Shown here one piece after another: positions 17,026 to 26,248 of a stretch of DNA of 64,000 bases. Each line of letters begins with the position of its first letter. Position 1 is the first letter of the stretch. This DNA comes from an uncultured Pelagibacteraceae bacterium (GTDB taxonomy: Bacteria > Pseudomonadota > Alphaproteobacteria > Pelagibacterales > AG-422-B15). The notes beneath the pieces are model-generated. The model made no database searches and was not told the origin of the DNA. It saw only the letters and a list, made by a program, of their open reading frames with translations. A program made the position numbers and the translations under genes. The stretch covers positions 1-64,000 of the forward strand of contig CABZCR010000002.1 in assembly GCA_902524285.1 (NCBI GenBank), in the 5' to 3' direction.

Positions 17026-17732
17026 GACAGGTCGTACTTGATACAGAAACCACAGGACTAAGGCCTTCAGAAGGTCACAGAGTAATTGAAATTGCCGCAA
17101 TAGAGATAATTGATTATCTTCCCACTGGAAAAACATATCAACAATATATTAACCCCCAGCGAGATGTGCCTGAACCATCATTTAAGATACATGGATTAAG
17201 CTACGAATTTTTAAAAGACAAACCTTTGTTCGAGCATATTGTTTCAGAGTTCTTAGAATTTTTAGGTACAGATCCAATAATTGCTCACAATGTGGACTTT
17301 GATGTTGGCTTCTTAAATTACGAGCTTAATACTTGCGGTAAAGAGTCTATTAAAAATGATAAAATTGACACAGTTTCGATTGCTAGAGAAAAATTTCCTG
17401 GCCAGAGTGTCTCACTTGATGCGCTCTGTAAAAGATTTGCAATTGATAACAAGCAGAGAGAAAAACATTCAGCTACTATTGATACCGAGCTCCTAGCCCG
17501 TGTGTACATAGAACTAATGGATGCTCGCGAACTAAGCCTTGATCTAAGCACCAATTCAGTAATAGCGAACTCCAGCCCATCTTTTGACACTGAAAAGATC
17601 AAGAATAGAAATTTAGCACCTCGGATTTCTGATCAAGAAAAAAAACTGCATGAAGAATTTATTCAAACACTAGGTGAGCACTCTATTTGGAAAAAAATTA
17701 ATCAATCGAAAAACAATCAAACGAGTGAATAA
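17022..17732 (+). CDS. dnaQ: DNA polymerase III, epsilon (proofreading) subunit
   Basis: 236 residues. The 3'-5' exonuclease motifs are in order: DTETTG (7-12), HNVDFDVGFL (ExoII), and HSATIDTELLARVY (ExoIIIe, with the catalytic His and Asp). The C-terminal tail after about residue 190 is low in conservation and would bind the alpha subunit. It proofreads replication errors. Its 3' end may overlap the following Nudix gene, depending on which start that gene uses. Confidence 0.96.
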   Translation: MRQVVLDTETTGLRPSEGHRVIEIAAIEIIDYLPTGKTYQQYINPQRDVPEPSFKIHGLSYEFLKDKPLFEHIVSEFLEFLGTDPIIAHNVDFDVGFLNYELNTCGKESIKNDKIDTVSIAREKFPGQSVSLDALCKRFAIDNKQREKHSATIDTELLARVYIELMDARELSLDLSTNSVIANSSPSFDTEKIKNRNLAPRISDQEKKLHEEFIQTLGEHSIWKKINQSKNNQTSE

Positions 17733-18537
17733 CAAAATTAATCATACTTCTTGCGATAACGGCAATTATCAAAAAGTACCTACGCCAGCTGCATCAGTAT
17801 TGCTAATACGAGATACCAAACAGCGGATAGAGGTGTTTATGATTAAAAGATCCATGAAAACAAATTTTGGCGGTGTATGGGTATTTCCAGGAGGTAAAAT
17901 TGATAATGAAGATATTTCAAGTAATTATTTAAAATACAGCCCTCATCTTGATGACGTCTTAGCATCAGAACGGCTTGGTTTAAAAAAAGACGGCCTCTCA
18001 TATTGGGCTGCAAGTATAAGAGAGTGCTTTGAGGAAAGTGGAATTCTTCTTGCAAATAAAAAGGGAGTAAATTTAAAAAATACTGTTCTAAACAATGATG
18101 ATATTAAAATAATAGATCAATACAAAAGAAAAATTTTACAAGGTGAAAATATTTTTTATGAAATGATAGATATTTTAAATTTAGAATTGGCAACAAACGA
18201 ACTTGCATATATATCACACTGGGTTACTCCAAAAATAGAGAAAAGAAGATACAGTACTAGATTTTTTATAGCCCGCACAACCGATCAGGTAGCTGTACAC
18301 GATGGCGTGGAGGGAGTTGAAAGCAAATGGATTAATCCTGAGGAAGCTCTTGAACAGTTTAAGGCTGGAGATTTTCCTATGATCATGCCAACAATTAAAA
18401 ATCTTGAAATGATTTGTGGTTTTGCTAATACTTTTGAGCTTTTATCTTTTATGAACAGTAAAGATAAAAATGATATACCAAACGTAGAACCAGTTTTTGA
18501 GATTGTTGACGGTGAACCTAGATTAATTAGATACTAG
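17725..18537 (+). CDS. Nudix hydrolase with interrupted Nudix box
   Basis: About 270 residues from the GTG at 17725; another in-frame GTG at 17674 would add 17 residues lying fully inside dnaQ, and neither start has a clear ribosome-binding site. VFPGGKIDNED is the first half of a Nudix box, then some 37 residues intervene before AASIRECFEESGIL supplies the REXXEE half. Such an insertion is known in NUDT19-type (CoA-directed) Nudix proteins, so a CoA or acyl-CoA diphosphatase is possible; nearness to coaE is suggestive only. The 3' end overlaps convergent secB by 11 bases. Confidence 0.82.
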   Translation: MNNKINHTSCDNGNYQKVPTPAASVLLIRDTKQRIEVFMIKRSMKTNFGGVWVFPGGKIDNEDISSNYLKYSPHLDDVLASERLGLKKDGLSYWAASIRECFEESGILLANKKGVNLKNTVLNNDDIKIIDQYKRKILQGENIFYEMIDILNLELATNELAYISHWVTPKIEKRRYSTRFFIARTTDQVAVHDGVEGVESKWINPEEALEQFKAGDFPMIMPTIKNLEMICGFANTFELLSFMNSKDKNDIPNVEPVFEIVDGEPRLIRY

Positions 18538-18955
18538 TTTTACTTTTTTTTTTCTTATAAAGTTCAGCAAAATTTACAGGATCCAACATCAGTGGTGGTA
18601 AAGAACCATCGGCGTGTAGATCATAAATAATACGTCTTGCAAATGGAAAAAGTATTCTTGGGCACTCTACTAACAAATAAGCCTCTTTAATATCATCAGT
18701 TAAATTTTCAATTTCAAACAAACCTACATACTTAAGATCAACTAAATACAAACTATCTTCACCCCGTCTGGCTCCAACATTAATTTGAAGTTCTACCTCA
18801 TAGACATCGGTACCTTTACGATTCTGAGCCTTAACATCAATGTTTGCATTAATAGCCGGTCTATCACTCCCAGGTTGAAATGATCCTGGGCCATTTGGAT
18901 TTTCAAAAGATAAGTCTCTAACGAATTGTGTGATAATTTTTGATTTTACATCCAT
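18527..18955 (-). CDS. secB: Protein-export chaperone SecB
   Basis: 142 residues. It contains the family landmarks FVRDLSFENPNGP, the central YEVELQINVGA strand, and CPRILFPFARRIIYDLHADGSLPPLMLDPVNFAELY at the C-terminus. SecB tetramers hold precursor proteins unfolded and deliver them to SecA. In alphaproteobacteria it commonly lies near dnaQ and fxsA beside the origin, as here. Its start touches the end of fxsA (one-base overlap). Confidence 0.97.
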   Translation of the reverse strand: MDVKSKIITQFVRDLSFENPNGPGSFQPGSDRPAINANIDVKAQNRKGTDVYEVELQINVGARRGEDSLYLVDLKYVGLFEIENLTDDIKEAYLLVECPRILFPFARRIIYDLHADGSLPPLMLDPVNFAELYKKKKSKTSI

Positions 18956-19389
18956 TACTTTTTTTCCTCATCATCAATTTCAATGTAATCACCCTCAATA
19001 GTGGAGTCATGCTGATTATTTTGATTACCATATCTAGAAAGCATATAACTTGCTACTAACTTAATAAAAATTATTCTTGAGACTGGTATTAATCCTAAGA
19101 AACCCAAAGCATCAGTAAAAAAACCTGGTGTAATTAATAAAATACCTGCAACAAGTATAACTAGTCCTTCAAACATAGTTTGAACAGGTGCTTCAAGGTT
19201 TTGCAATTGAGCCGTTAATTTCTGAAAAGTACTTATGCCTTGCTGACGGACAAAAAAAACGCCGACAATAGCCGTAAGAAATATAAGCATAATGGTATAG
19301 AAAGATCCGATAATGCTTCCAATTTTAATAAATAAGCTAATTTCGATGATCGGAATAAGTACAAAAATTGCGATAAATATAAAAAACAA
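18955..19389 (-). CDS. fxsA: FxsA-family inner-membrane protein
   Basis: 144 residues with transmembrane segments at about 2-22, 27-48 and 75-98, and a short acidic cytoplasmic tail (EGDYIEIDDEEKK). The opening with PIIEISLFIKIGSIIG and the later LVAGILLITPGFFTDALGFLGLIPVSR are the FxsA hallmarks. In E. coli excess FxsA relieves F-exclusion of phage T7; the native role is unknown. It is cotranscribed with secB and divergent from the Tim44-like gene. Confidence 0.92.
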   Translation of the reverse strand: MFFIFIAIFVLIPIIEISLFIKIGSIIGSFYTIMLIFLTAIVGVFFVRQQGISTFQKLTAQLQNLEAPVQTMFEGLVILVAGILLITPGFFTDALGFLGLIPVSRIIFIKLVASYMLSRYGNQNNQHDSTIEGDYIEIDDEEKK

Positions 19390-19439
19390 AATAAAAAGTA
19401 AATATTGAAAGTTTAGTTTTAATCCCTAAATAAGGATTC

Positions 19440-19445
19440 TATAAT
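19440..19445 (+). promoter_or_regulatory. Candidate -10 box for the Tim44-like gene
   Basis: A perfect TATAAT lies 10 bases upstream of the ATG at 19456, in the 66-base divergent gap with fxsA. No good -35 is present at normal spacing, so this is a weak call in very AT-rich DNA, and the transcript leader would be very short. Confidence 0.35.
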
Positions 19446-19455
19446 ATTTAAATAT

Positions 19456-20070
19456 ATGAGTGAAGCATTTCAATACATAGATATACTGATTTTAGCAATT
19501 ATTGCTGGTATTGTCCTCCTGCGTCTTAGAAGTGTTTTAGGAAGACGAACTGGTCATGAAAAAACAGACAAAACCTCTTATAGCTACGAAACACCACAAA
19601 CTTCACAGGAAGAAAAAGTAATACCAATTGAATCAAAAACTTCACCCAGTAAGCGCGAGGATGGTTGGTTTGATAACGATGACTTCTTGCGAGGAGCAGC
19701 AAATGCCTATGAGACTATCGTTACTAATTTCGAGAATGGCAACAAAGATGCTCTGAGGTCTTTACTCTCTGACGATGTGTTAAATAGTTTTTCATCAGTT
19801 ATTGATGAAAGAAACAGTAAGAATGAAACAGTTGAATTTAATTTTATTGGAATTGAAAAGTCTGAAATTGTTCATAAAGATTTAAAGAAAAATCCAATGG
19901 AAGTAACTGTAAGATTTGTATCTGAGATGATCACCTGTATCAAAAACAGCAAGGACGAAATTATTTCAGGCAGTTTGAATCAAGTTCAAAAAATTACTGA
20001 TGTTTGGACATTTGAAAAGTTAAAAGATAAAAAAAGTTCAAATTGGCTGCTTACAGCGACCTCTGATTAA
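19456..20070 (+). CDS. Tim44/TimA domain protein
   Basis: 204 residues: one N-terminal transmembrane helix (about 8-24), a charged linker to about residue 70, and a C-terminal Tim44-like domain (FLRGAANAYETIVTNFENGNKDALRSLLSDDV, and the closing VTDVWTFEK-type segment). Bacterial homologues of mitochondrial Tim44 are inner-membrane proteins of uncertain function. In alphaproteobacteria this gene is typically next to fxsA and secB, as here. Its stop shares TTAA (20067-20070) with the convergent thioesterase gene. Confidence 0.88.
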   Translation: MSEAFQYIDILILAIIAGIVLLRLRSVLGRRTGHEKTDKTSYSYETPQTSQEEKVIPIESKTSPSKREDGWFDNDDFLRGAANAYETIVTNFENGNKDALRSLLSDDVLNSFSSVIDERNSKNETVEFNFIGIEKSEIVHKDLKKNPMEVTVRFVSEMITCIKNSKDEIISGSLNQVQKITDVWTFEKLKDKKSSNWLLTATSD

Positions 20071-20495
20071 TCAACTAAATACTTATTCAACTTTGTTCTG
20101 ATTTCGTCTGGAATAGTTGCCGATTTCATACTTTCTTGGTTGGTATTGACCCAAGTAATATTAGCTGAATTTAAAATTTCGTCCGATCCTACTCTATATA
20201 TTTCTTGTATGAATGTCATACTTGAGTTTCCAATTTCCTTTACGCCTGTGTAAACCTCAAGTTGATCACTTAGTCTTGCGGGACTTTTAAAATTCATTTG
20301 AACGCCAACAGTATGAAAATCGTTGCTCGTATTTTTTATATACTCATCTTGATTAAAACAATCCTCAAGCATTTCACTTAAAGAAATATCAAAATATGTT
20401 AAGTAATGAGAGTTATAGACTATTCTTTGACAATCTACTTCCGAGTAACGTACTTTTATTTTATTTAAGTGAGTTTTTTTATTTTTTAGAGACAT
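20067..20495 (-). CDS. YbgC/4HBT-type acyl-CoA thioesterase
   Basis: 142 residues with a single hotdog fold. The motif VRYSEVDCQRIVYNSHYLTYFDIS matches the 4-hydroxybenzoyl-CoA thioesterase/YbgC active site (D-x-x-x-H/V-x-N...Y-x-x-Y/F), with Asp in the catalytic position. It would hydrolyse an acyl-CoA of unknown chain. In many proteobacteria ybgC starts the tol-pal operon, but here it stands alone, five bases downstream of hslU on the same strand, so its partner pathway is unclear. Confidence 0.82.
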   Translation of the reverse strand: MSLKNKKTHLNKIKVRYSEVDCQRIVYNSHYLTYFDISLSEMLEDCFNQDEYIKNTSNDFHTVGVQMNFKSPARLSDQLEVYTGVKEIGNSSMTFIQEIYRVGSDEILNSANITWVNTNQESMKSATIPDEIRTKLNKYLVD

Positions 20496-20500
20496 ACAAA

Positions 20501-21805
20501 TTAAAGAATAAATTTGGAAAGATCAGTATCTTTTGATAATTCATTTACATTATCTTTTACGTAGTTTGCATCAATTGTTATTTTTTCTCCACTTTTATCA
20601 GCTGCAGAAAAACTAATATCTTCCAGTACCCTCTCAAGAATTGTATGTAATCGACGTGCGCCTATATTCTCAATTGTTGAGTTTATATCTACAGCAAGAG
20701 TTGCAATTGCATCGATGCCATCTTCGCTGAAGCTAATTTTTACATCCTCAGTACCCATAAGTGCCTCATATTGTTTGATAAGGCTATACTTAGGCTCAGT
20801 CAGAATACGTTTAAAGTCCTCCTGTGAAAGTGCCTTGAGATTAACTCTTATTGGCAGTCTGCCCTGTAATTCTGGCAGTAAATCTGAAGGCTTGGAAAGT
20901 TGAAATGCTCCAGATGCGATAAAAAGAATATGATCAGTTTTAATTGTTCCGTGTTTTGTATTTACTGTTGTGCCCTCAATTAATGGCAACAAGTCTCTTT
21001 GCACTCCTTCTCTTGAAACATCACCACCAACTCTCTCACTTCTTGCACATACCTTGTCTATTTCGTCAATAAATACAATTCCATTATCCTCTACCGCTTT
21101 TTTTGCCTCGATTACAATTTGATCAGTATCGATTAATTTATCAGATTCTTCATTTACTAAAATTTCATAGGAGTCTGCTACTGTCGTTTTTTTCTTTTTA
21201 GTTTTTGGTCCCATGGCTTTACCGAGCATGTCGTTTAGATTTATCATTCCTATACCAGCACCTTGTCCACCTTGAAGATCAATTGTCGGGAATGATCCGG
21301 CATCTTGTACAGCTATTTCAATTTCTTTTTCATTGAGTTCATTATTTCTAAGTTTTTTTCTGAAACTTTCTCTTGTAGCTGGCCCAGAACCTGGTCCAAC
21401 TAAAGCATCTAGTACACGTTCTTCAGCAGCTAATTGTGCTTTTGCCTTTACTTCTTTTCTTTTTATCTCACGAACCATTGTAATTGCTATTTCAATCAAA
21501 TCACGAACAATGGATTCCACATCTCTACCTACATAACCAACTTCTGTAAATTTTGTTGCTTCAACTTTTATAAACGGTGCTTGTGCTAATTTTGAGAGCC
21601 TTCTAGAAATTTCAGTTTTACCAATTCCAGTAGGACCAATCATTAAAATATTTTTTGGAAGAACTTCTTCTCTCATATCTTCTGGTAATTGTTGGCGTCG
21701 CCAACGATTCCTCAGTGCGATGGCTACAGATTTTTTTGCATCATCTTGGCCGATAATATATCTGTCAAGTTCGGAAACAATTTCCCTCGGTGAAAATGCT
21801 TGCAT
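20501..21805 (-). CDS. hslU: HslU, ATPase subunit of the HslUV protease
   Basis: 434 residues. Walker A GPTGIGKT is at 57-64, the GYVGRDVES pore motif follows, and Walker [11 protein letters not shown] comes after an intermediate I-domain of about 130 residues rich in charged residues. The C-terminal tail (DLSKFIL) is the type that docks into HslV. It unfolds substrates for HslV. It is tightly coupled to hslV with three bases between them. Confidence 0.98.
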   Translation of the reverse strand: MQAFSPREIVSELDRYIIGQDDAKKSVAIALRNRWRRQQLPEDMREEVLPKNILMIGPTGIGKTEISRRLSKLAQAPFIKVEATKFTEVGYVGRDVESIVRDLIEIAITMVREIKRKEVKAKAQLAAEERVLDALVGPGSGPATRESFRKKLRNNELNEKEIEIAVQDAGSFPTIDLQGGQGAGIGMINLNDMLGKAMGPKTKKKKTTVADSYEILVNEESDKLIDTDQIVIEAKKAVEDNGIVFIDEIDKVCARSERVGGDVSREGVQRDLLPLIEGTTVNTKHGTIKTDHILFIASGAFQLSKPSDLLPELQGRLPIRVNLKALSQEDFKRILTEPKYSLIKQYEALMGTEDVKISFSEDGIDAIATLAVDINSTIENIGARRLHTILERVLEDISFSAADKSGEKITIDANYVKDNVNELSKDTDLSKFIL

Positions 21806-21808
21806 TAT

Positions 21809-22360
21809 CTAATACTCAATTTTTTCAAGTGTTATATTGTTGTTTGTAAAAACACAAATCTCACCAGCAATTTTTAACGACTTTAACGCAATTTCTTCAG
21901 CGGTGAGATCAGTATCAATAAGAGCCTTAGCAGCGGATAGTGCATAATTACCACCGCTACCAATTCCAATAATTGACCCTTCAGGGTCTAACACATCACC
22001 CATTCCAGTAATTAGAAGTGATGTAGAAGAGTCTGCAACTGTAAGAAGCGCTTCCAGACGCCTTAAATATTTGTCGGTGCGCCAATCTCTCGCCAGTTCA
22101 ACACATGCTCTGGAAAGCTGTTTAGGATGCTTTTCTAGTTTCGCTTCCAGTCTTTCAAATAAAGTAAATGCATCTGCAGTTGCTCCAGCAAAACCAGCGA
22201 TAACACTACCATCACCTATTTTTCTAACTTTCTGGGCAGTGCCTTTAATGACTGTATTTCCAAGACTAACTTGTCCGTCTCCCGCGACAACAACCTGAGT
22301 GCCTTTTCTTACACTAATAATAGTTGTGCCGTGCCATGATTGACTTTCTTGATTTTCCAT
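21809..22360 (-). CDS. hslV: HslV, proteolytic subunit of the HslUV protease
   Basis: 183 residues. A short propeptide (about 11 residues) precedes TT; Thr12 in WHGTTI becomes the N-terminal nucleophile after autoprocessing. The mature start TTIISVRKG, the GDGQVSLG segment and IGSGGNYA match the family. It forms a double hexameric ring of proteasome-type subunits. It is the first gene of the hslV-hslU unit, divergent from hisB across 115 bases, and has a possible heat-shock promoter just upstream. Confidence 0.97.
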   Translation of the reverse strand: MENQESQSWHGTTIISVRKGTQVVVAGDGQVSLGNTVIKGTAQKVRKIGDGSVIAGFAGATADAFTLFERLEAKLEKHPKQLSRACVELARDWRTDKYLRRLEALLTVADSSTSLLITGMGDVLDPEGSIIGIGSGGNYALSAAKALIDTDLTAEEIALKSLKIAGEICVFTNNNITLEKIEY

Positions 22361-22370
22361 GCAGTGTGTT

Positions 22371-22398
22371 ATGTGGCTATTTATTTATTAACTTCAAG
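22371..22398 (-). promoter_or_regulatory. Possible heat-shock (RpoH-type) promoter of hslVU
   Basis: On the minus strand CTTGAA (22393-22398) is followed after 16 bases by CCACAT (22371-22376). This resembles the RpoH consensus CTTGAA-N13-17-CCCCAT. The start site would fall only a few bases from the hslV ATG at 22360. It is a plausible but unproven match; the AT-rich background gives little statistical weight. Confidence 0.35.
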
Positions 22399-22475
22399 CC
22401 CTGACTTTTCACTAAAAATTACATTTTTTATAGATAATTCAGTGATTTATTGATAGAAACCGACTGGATTTTGTT

Positions 22476-23075
22476 ATGAGAACAGCAGAGTATAAAAGAG
22501 ACACGAAAGAAACCTCTATCTCTGTCGATATTAATATCGACGGAACAGGTAAGTACGATATCAAGACTGGCATAGGATTTCTTGACCACATGCTTGAACA
22601 GTTATCAAAGCACTCACTGATTGATATGAAGATAAAAGCAACAGGAGATACTCACATTGATTATCACCATACAACTGAGGATACAGGCATTGCAATTGGT
22701 GAATGTTTATCAAAAGCTTTAGGTAATCGACAAGGTATTACACGTTATGCGCACTCATATATTCCCATGGATGAAACATTATCAAGAGTTGCGCTTGATC
22801 TCTCAAATAGACCTTATTTAATTTGGAAAGTAAAATTTGGTGCTCCAAAGATAACATCTTCTCAAGGTGACTTTGATACTGAATTATTTAAAGAATGGTT
22901 CCAAGCTTTTGCACAAGCAAGTGGAACAACATTACATGTGGAAAATATTTATGGAGAAAACAACCATCATATAATTGAATCTTGCTTTAAGGCTTTGGCA
23001 AGAAGTTTAAGAAATGCTGTTACGATTAACGAGCGAGAGGGAATGAACATTCCTTCGACCAAGGGACAACTTTAA
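22476..23075 (+). CDS. hisB: Imidazoleglycerol-phosphate dehydratase
   Basis: 199 residues, the monofunctional HisB. It has the metal-binding [13 protein letters not shown] and HHTTEDTG (64-71) repeats and the second-half counterpart [16 protein letters not shown]. It dehydrates IGP in the sixth step of histidine synthesis. It is the first gene of a plus-strand histidine operon. Divergence from hslVU is a common alphaproteobacterial arrangement. The next gene, a peroxiredoxin, starts two bases after the stop. Confidence 0.97.
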   Translation: MRTAEYKRDTKETSISVDINIDGTGKYDIKTGIGFLDHMLEQLSKHSLIDMKIKATGDTHIDYHHTTEDTGIAIGECLSKALGNRQGITRYAHSYIPMDETLSRVALDLSNRPYLIWKVKFGAPKITSSQGDFDTELFKEWFQAFAQASGTTLHVENIYGENNHHIIESCFKALARSLRNAVTINEREGMNIPSTKGQL

Positions 23076-23077
23076 CA

Positions 23078-23536
23078 ATGATTAAAGAAGGCCAAAAACT
23101 ACCTTCATTCAAACTTAAAAATCAGAAAGATGAAGAAGTTAAATTTCCTACAAAAGAGGACACGGTAATTTATTTTTATCCTAAAGCGGATACTCCAGGT
23201 TGTACAAAAGAGTCTTGTGATTTCCAAAGCAATCTTCGAAAGTTAAACAATCTAAAGGTAAGAGTCTATGGTATATCCAAAGACACCGTTCAAAAACAAA
23301 ATATATTTGCTGAAAAATACAAATTAAAATTTGATCTTCTTTCTGATGAGAGTGATAAAATTTGCGAGAAATTTGGTGTATGGGTTAAAAAAAGTATGTA
23401 TGGCAGAACGTACAAGGGCATAGAAAGATCTACATTTCTTATTATTAAAGGCAAGGTCGTAAAGGTTTGGAGAAAAGTGAAAGTAAATAATCATGTAGAG
23501 GAAGTTATTAATACTATAAAACAAATGAATAAATGA
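23078..23536 (+). CDS. bcp: Thioredoxin-dependent thiol peroxidase (Bcp/PrxQ)
   Basis: 152 residues. YFYPKADTPGCTKESCDF holds the peroxidatic Cys42 and resolving Cys47 of the alpha-helical C-x4-C PrxQ type. It reduces hydrogen and organic peroxides with thioredoxin. It is placed inside the histidine operon, two bases after hisB and overlapping hisH by four bases, so it must be transcribed with the his genes. Nothing in the protein suggests a histidine-specific role. Confidence 0.95.
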   Translation: MIKEGQKLPSFKLKNQKDEEVKFPTKEDTVIYFYPKADTPGCTKESCDFQSNLRKLNNLKVRVYGISKDTVQKQNIFAEKYKLKFDLLSDESDKICEKFGVWVKKSMYGRTYKGIERSTFLIIKGKVVKVWRKVKVNNHVEEVINTIKQMNK

Positions 23537-24171
23537 AGTTAGTAATTATCAACTACGGCTCAGGAAATTTACATTCAGTACACAAGGCATTTGAAGCAGT
23601 AAATAATAACTTAGAAAATCCATATGACATCGTTGTCACAAATACACCATCTGAAATATTAAACGCCGATAAATTAGTTCTTCCTGGAGTAGGAGCTTTT
23701 CAAGACTGTAAGAACTCAATTAACAAAATAGACGGTTTGTTTGAAAGTCTTGAACAAGTGGTAATTGGTGAAAAAAAAGCTTTTATGGGCATTTGTGTTG
23801 GAATGCAATTACTAGCAGAAAAATCATTGGAATTTGGGGAATTTGAGGGCTTTGGATGGATACCCGGAGAAGTAGTCAAGATCGAGGCTCCAGCTGATTA
23901 TAAAATTCCACACATGGGATGGAATGAAGTCACTTTTCACAATCATGAATTACTGAATAATATTTCACAAAATACTGATTTTTATTTTGTGCACAGTTAC
24001 TACTTTAAAACTAAAAAAAATGAAAATTGCATTGCAACTACAAATTATCCAAATCCAATTACTGCAGCAGTACTAAAGGAAAATATTTTTGGTACACAAT
24101 TTCATCCAGAAAAAAGTCATAATAATGGAAAACAAATAATTATAAACTTTCTCAAGTGGGAACCTTCATGA
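23533..24171 (+). CDS. hisH: Imidazole glycerol phosphate synthase, glutaminase subunit
   Basis: 212 residues of class I glutamine amidotransferase. The nucleophile is Cys88 in MGICVGMQLL, and HPEKS near residue 192 gives the His and Glu of the triad. IINYGSGNLHSV is the typical N-terminus. It supplies ammonia to HisF for the closure of the imidazole ring, releasing AICAR. It overlaps hisA by four bases (ATGA) when hisA starts at 24168. Confidence 0.96.
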   Translation: MKLVIINYGSGNLHSVHKAFEAVNNNLENPYDIVVTNTPSEILNADKLVLPGVGAFQDCKNSINKIDGLFESLEQVVIGEKKAFMGICVGMQLLAEKSLEFGEFEGFGWIPGEVVKIEAPADYKIPHMGWNEVTFHNHELLNNISQNTDFYFVHSYYFKTKKNENCIATTNYPNPITAAVLKENIFGTQFHPEKSHNNGKQIIINFLKWEPS

Positions 24172-24890
24172 TTTTATTTCCAGCTATTGATTTAAAAGAG
24201 GGTAAATGTGTAAGATTAAAACAAGGTGATTTTAAACAGTCAACAACATACAACGAGTCACCGTTAGAACAGGCTAAAATTTTTGAAGCTTCAGGAGTAG
24301 AATATTTACATTGCATCGACTTAGATGGCGCACTTAAGGGTAATTTTGAAAATATTAAATCTGTTGAGCAAATAAAAAAAAATACAAGTCTCAAGATTCA
24401 ATTTGGTGGTGGAGTAAGAAATATTGAAAGAGTCGAAAGACTTATCAATATTGGTGTGAATAATGTTATTATCGGAACATCAGTATTTGAAAATAAAACT
24501 TTTTTTGAGGAATCAGTTTGCAATTATCCTAATCGAATTTCAATCGCTCTCGATATTAAGCAGAACCAAATTGCTACAAAGGGTTGGAAAGAAATTAAAG
24601 ACATACAAATTTCTGATTTCTTCAAAAGTATAGAAGATCTTAATATCAACTCAATAATTATTACTGACGTTATGAGGGATGGTATGAAGCAAGGAATTAA
24701 CTTTGAAATGCTAGAAAATGTAATGGTGCAAACAAAGTTTGACTGTGTTGCATCAGGCGGGGTATCAAACATCTTGGATCTTATCAACCTAAAGAAAAAA
24801 AATTACTCACAAATGAAAGGTGTAATTGTAGGTAAGGCAATTTATGACAAAAATATTGATATTGCAGAGGCATTAAAGATAGTTAGATAG
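24168..24890 (+). CDS. hisA: ProFAR isomerase
   Basis: 240 residues from the ATG at 24168 ([12 protein letters not shown]), which matches HisA N-termini and gives an ATGA overlap with hisH; an ATG four codons earlier (24156) is less likely. It is a (beta-alpha)8 barrel with the catalytic Asp in [13 protein letters not shown] and the second phosphate-binding half GGVSNILDL. It isomerises ProFAR to PRFAR. The next gene, hisF, follows after one base. Confidence 0.95.
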   Translation: MILFPAIDLKEGKCVRLKQGDFKQSTTYNESPLEQAKIFEASGVEYLHCIDLDGALKGNFENIKSVEQIKKNTSLKIQFGGGVRNIERVERLINIGVNNVIIGTSVFENKTFFEESVCNYPNRISIALDIKQNQIATKGWKEIKDIQISDFFKSIEDLNINSIIITDVMRDGMKQGINFEMLENVMVQTKFDCVASGGVSNILDLINLKKKNYSQMKGVIVGKAIYDKNIDIAEALKIVR

Positions 24891-24891
24891 A

Positions 24892-25650
24892 ATGCTAAAA
24901 AAAAGAATCATACCTTGTTTAGATGTTGATCGAGGAAGAGTTGTCAAAGGTGTCAATTTTGTTGACTTAATTGATGCTGGTGATCCTGTTGAACAGGCAA
25001 AAATCTATAATTCTGAGGGAGCTGACGAACTTTGCTTTCTAGACATAACTGCCTCAAGTGACGATCGAGAAACTCTCTTTGAAGTTGTAAAAAAAACTGC
25101 TGAGAATTGTTTCATACCTCTGACTGTTGGTGGAGGAGTTAGGACCATTGATGATATATCTCGTTTGCTTCATCATGGAGCAGATAAAGTGTCCATAAAT
25201 ACAGCAGCGGTTGAAAACATTGACCTGGTTGCAAAAGCAGCAAAGAAATATGGTTCCTCAACAATAGTTATAGCAGTGGATGCAAAAAAAACTGGAAATA
25301 AAAGTTGGAATATATTTACCCATGGTGGAAGAAATCCTACAGATATTAATGCATTAGAATATTGTATTGAAGTAGCTAATTTAGGAGCTGGTGAAATATT
25401 ATTAACTTCAATGGACAGAGATGGAACAAAAATAGGATTTGACAATGAATTATTGAGCACTGTCTCATCCTCTATTGATATTCCTGTTATTGCTTCAGGT
25501 GGTGTTGGAAACCTTGAGCACTTTGTTGAAGGGGTATTAAAGGGAGGAGCTAGCGCTCTATTAGCTGCTTCTATTTTTCATTTCGGAGAATATAGTATTA
25601 AAGATGTAAAAACATATCTTGCTGAACAAAATATAGCAGTTAGGATTTAA
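24892..25650 (+). CDS. hisF: Imidazole glycerol phosphate synthase, cyclase subunit
   Basis: 252 residues. [18 protein letters not shown] is the diagnostic N-terminus with catalytic Asp11-equivalent, LTVGGGVRT and [11 protein letters not shown] are the phosphate-binding loops, and [15 protein letters not shown] holds the second catalytic Asp. It partners HisH. It is followed two bases later by a DUF1330 gene rather than directly by hisE. Confidence 0.97.
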   Translation: MLKKRIIPCLDVDRGRVVKGVNFVDLIDAGDPVEQAKIYNSEGADELCFLDITASSDDRETLFEVVKKTAENCFIPLTVGGGVRTIDDISRLLHHGADKVSINTAAVENIDLVAKAAKKYGSSTIVIAVDAKKTGNKSWNIFTHGGRNPTDINALEYCIEVANLGAGEILLTSMDRDGTKIGFDNELLSTVSSSIDIPVIASGGVGNLEHFVEGVLKGGASALLAASIFHFGEYSIKDVKTYLAEQNIAVRI

Positions 25651-25652
25651 TT

Positions 25653-25940
25653 ATGAAAGGTTATTGGGTTGTAAAAGTTAATGTGTTACATCCGGAGAAG
25701 CAAAAATTGTATGCAGAGCATGCAACTACGGCAGTAAAAAAATATAATGGTAAATTTTTAGTACGAGGTGGCGAACAAACAACTATGGAAGGTAAAGAGT
25801 TTAAAAGAAATGTCATTGTTGAGTTTGAGTCAATTGAAATGGCTAAACAGGCTTACAATTCAGATGAATATAAAAATGTAAAAAAAATCTTGGGTGACGA
25901 AAAGGATAGAATTTTTGCAATTGTTGAGGGAGTGGAATGA
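25653..25940 (+). CDS. DUF1330 domain protein
   Basis: 95 residues, a single DUF1330 domain of the dimeric alpha/beta-barrel superfamily: GYWVVKVNV at the N-terminus, then YNGKFLVRGG, RNVIVEFESIEMAKQAYNSDEYK, and a C-terminal strand. The function of DUF1330 proteins is not established; they are small cytoplasmic proteins. It is embedded between hisF (two-base gap) and hisE (four-base overlap), so it is expressed with histidine synthesis genes. No active site can be assigned. Confidence 0.85.
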   Translation: MKGYWVVKVNVLHPEKQKLYAEHATTAVKKYNGKFLVRGGEQTTMEGKEFKRNVIVEFESIEMAKQAYNSDEYKNVKKILGDEKDRIFAIVEGVE

Positions 25941-26248
25941 GTAGTAAAAAAGTTGATGTGTTAGTTCGGCTCTTTGATACAATTATATCTCATGCTCATG
26001 AAGACCCATCTAAATCTTATACGGCAAAACTCATATCAGAAGGTAAAAGCAAATGTATAGAAAAGTTAAAAGAGGAATCACTTGAAACTGCGGAGGCCGC
26101 TGAAGAAGATAATGTAGAGCAGATAATTTATGAATCAGCTGATCTTATTTACCATTTGTTAGTTATGTTGAAAAAATTTGATATTACTCCTGATCAAGTT
26201 TATGAAGAGTTAGAAAAAAGAGAGGGCAAATCAGGGCTTAGAAATTAA
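25937..26248 (+). CDS. hisE: Phosphoribosyl-ATP pyrophosphatase
   Basis: 103 residues, an all-alpha MazG-like NTP pyrophosphatase. The motif KLKEESLETAEAAEEDN and the later ESADLIYHLLVML match HisE metal-binding helices. It performs the second step of histidine synthesis, PR-ATP to PR-AMP. HisI, which follows in the pathway, is not encoded next to it and not in this window. It abuts hinT (shared base at 26248). Confidence 0.94.
   Translation: MSSKKVDVLVRLFDTIISHAHEDPSKSYTAKLISEGKSKCIEKLKEESLETAEAAEEDNVEQIIYESADLIYHLLVMLKKFDITPDQVYEELEKREGKSGLRN

Noticed and set aside
17674-17724. Longer Nudix start inside dnaQ
   Set aside because: A GTG with no ribosome-binding site and 17 residues entirely overlapping dnaQ; the shorter start is preferred, though not proven.
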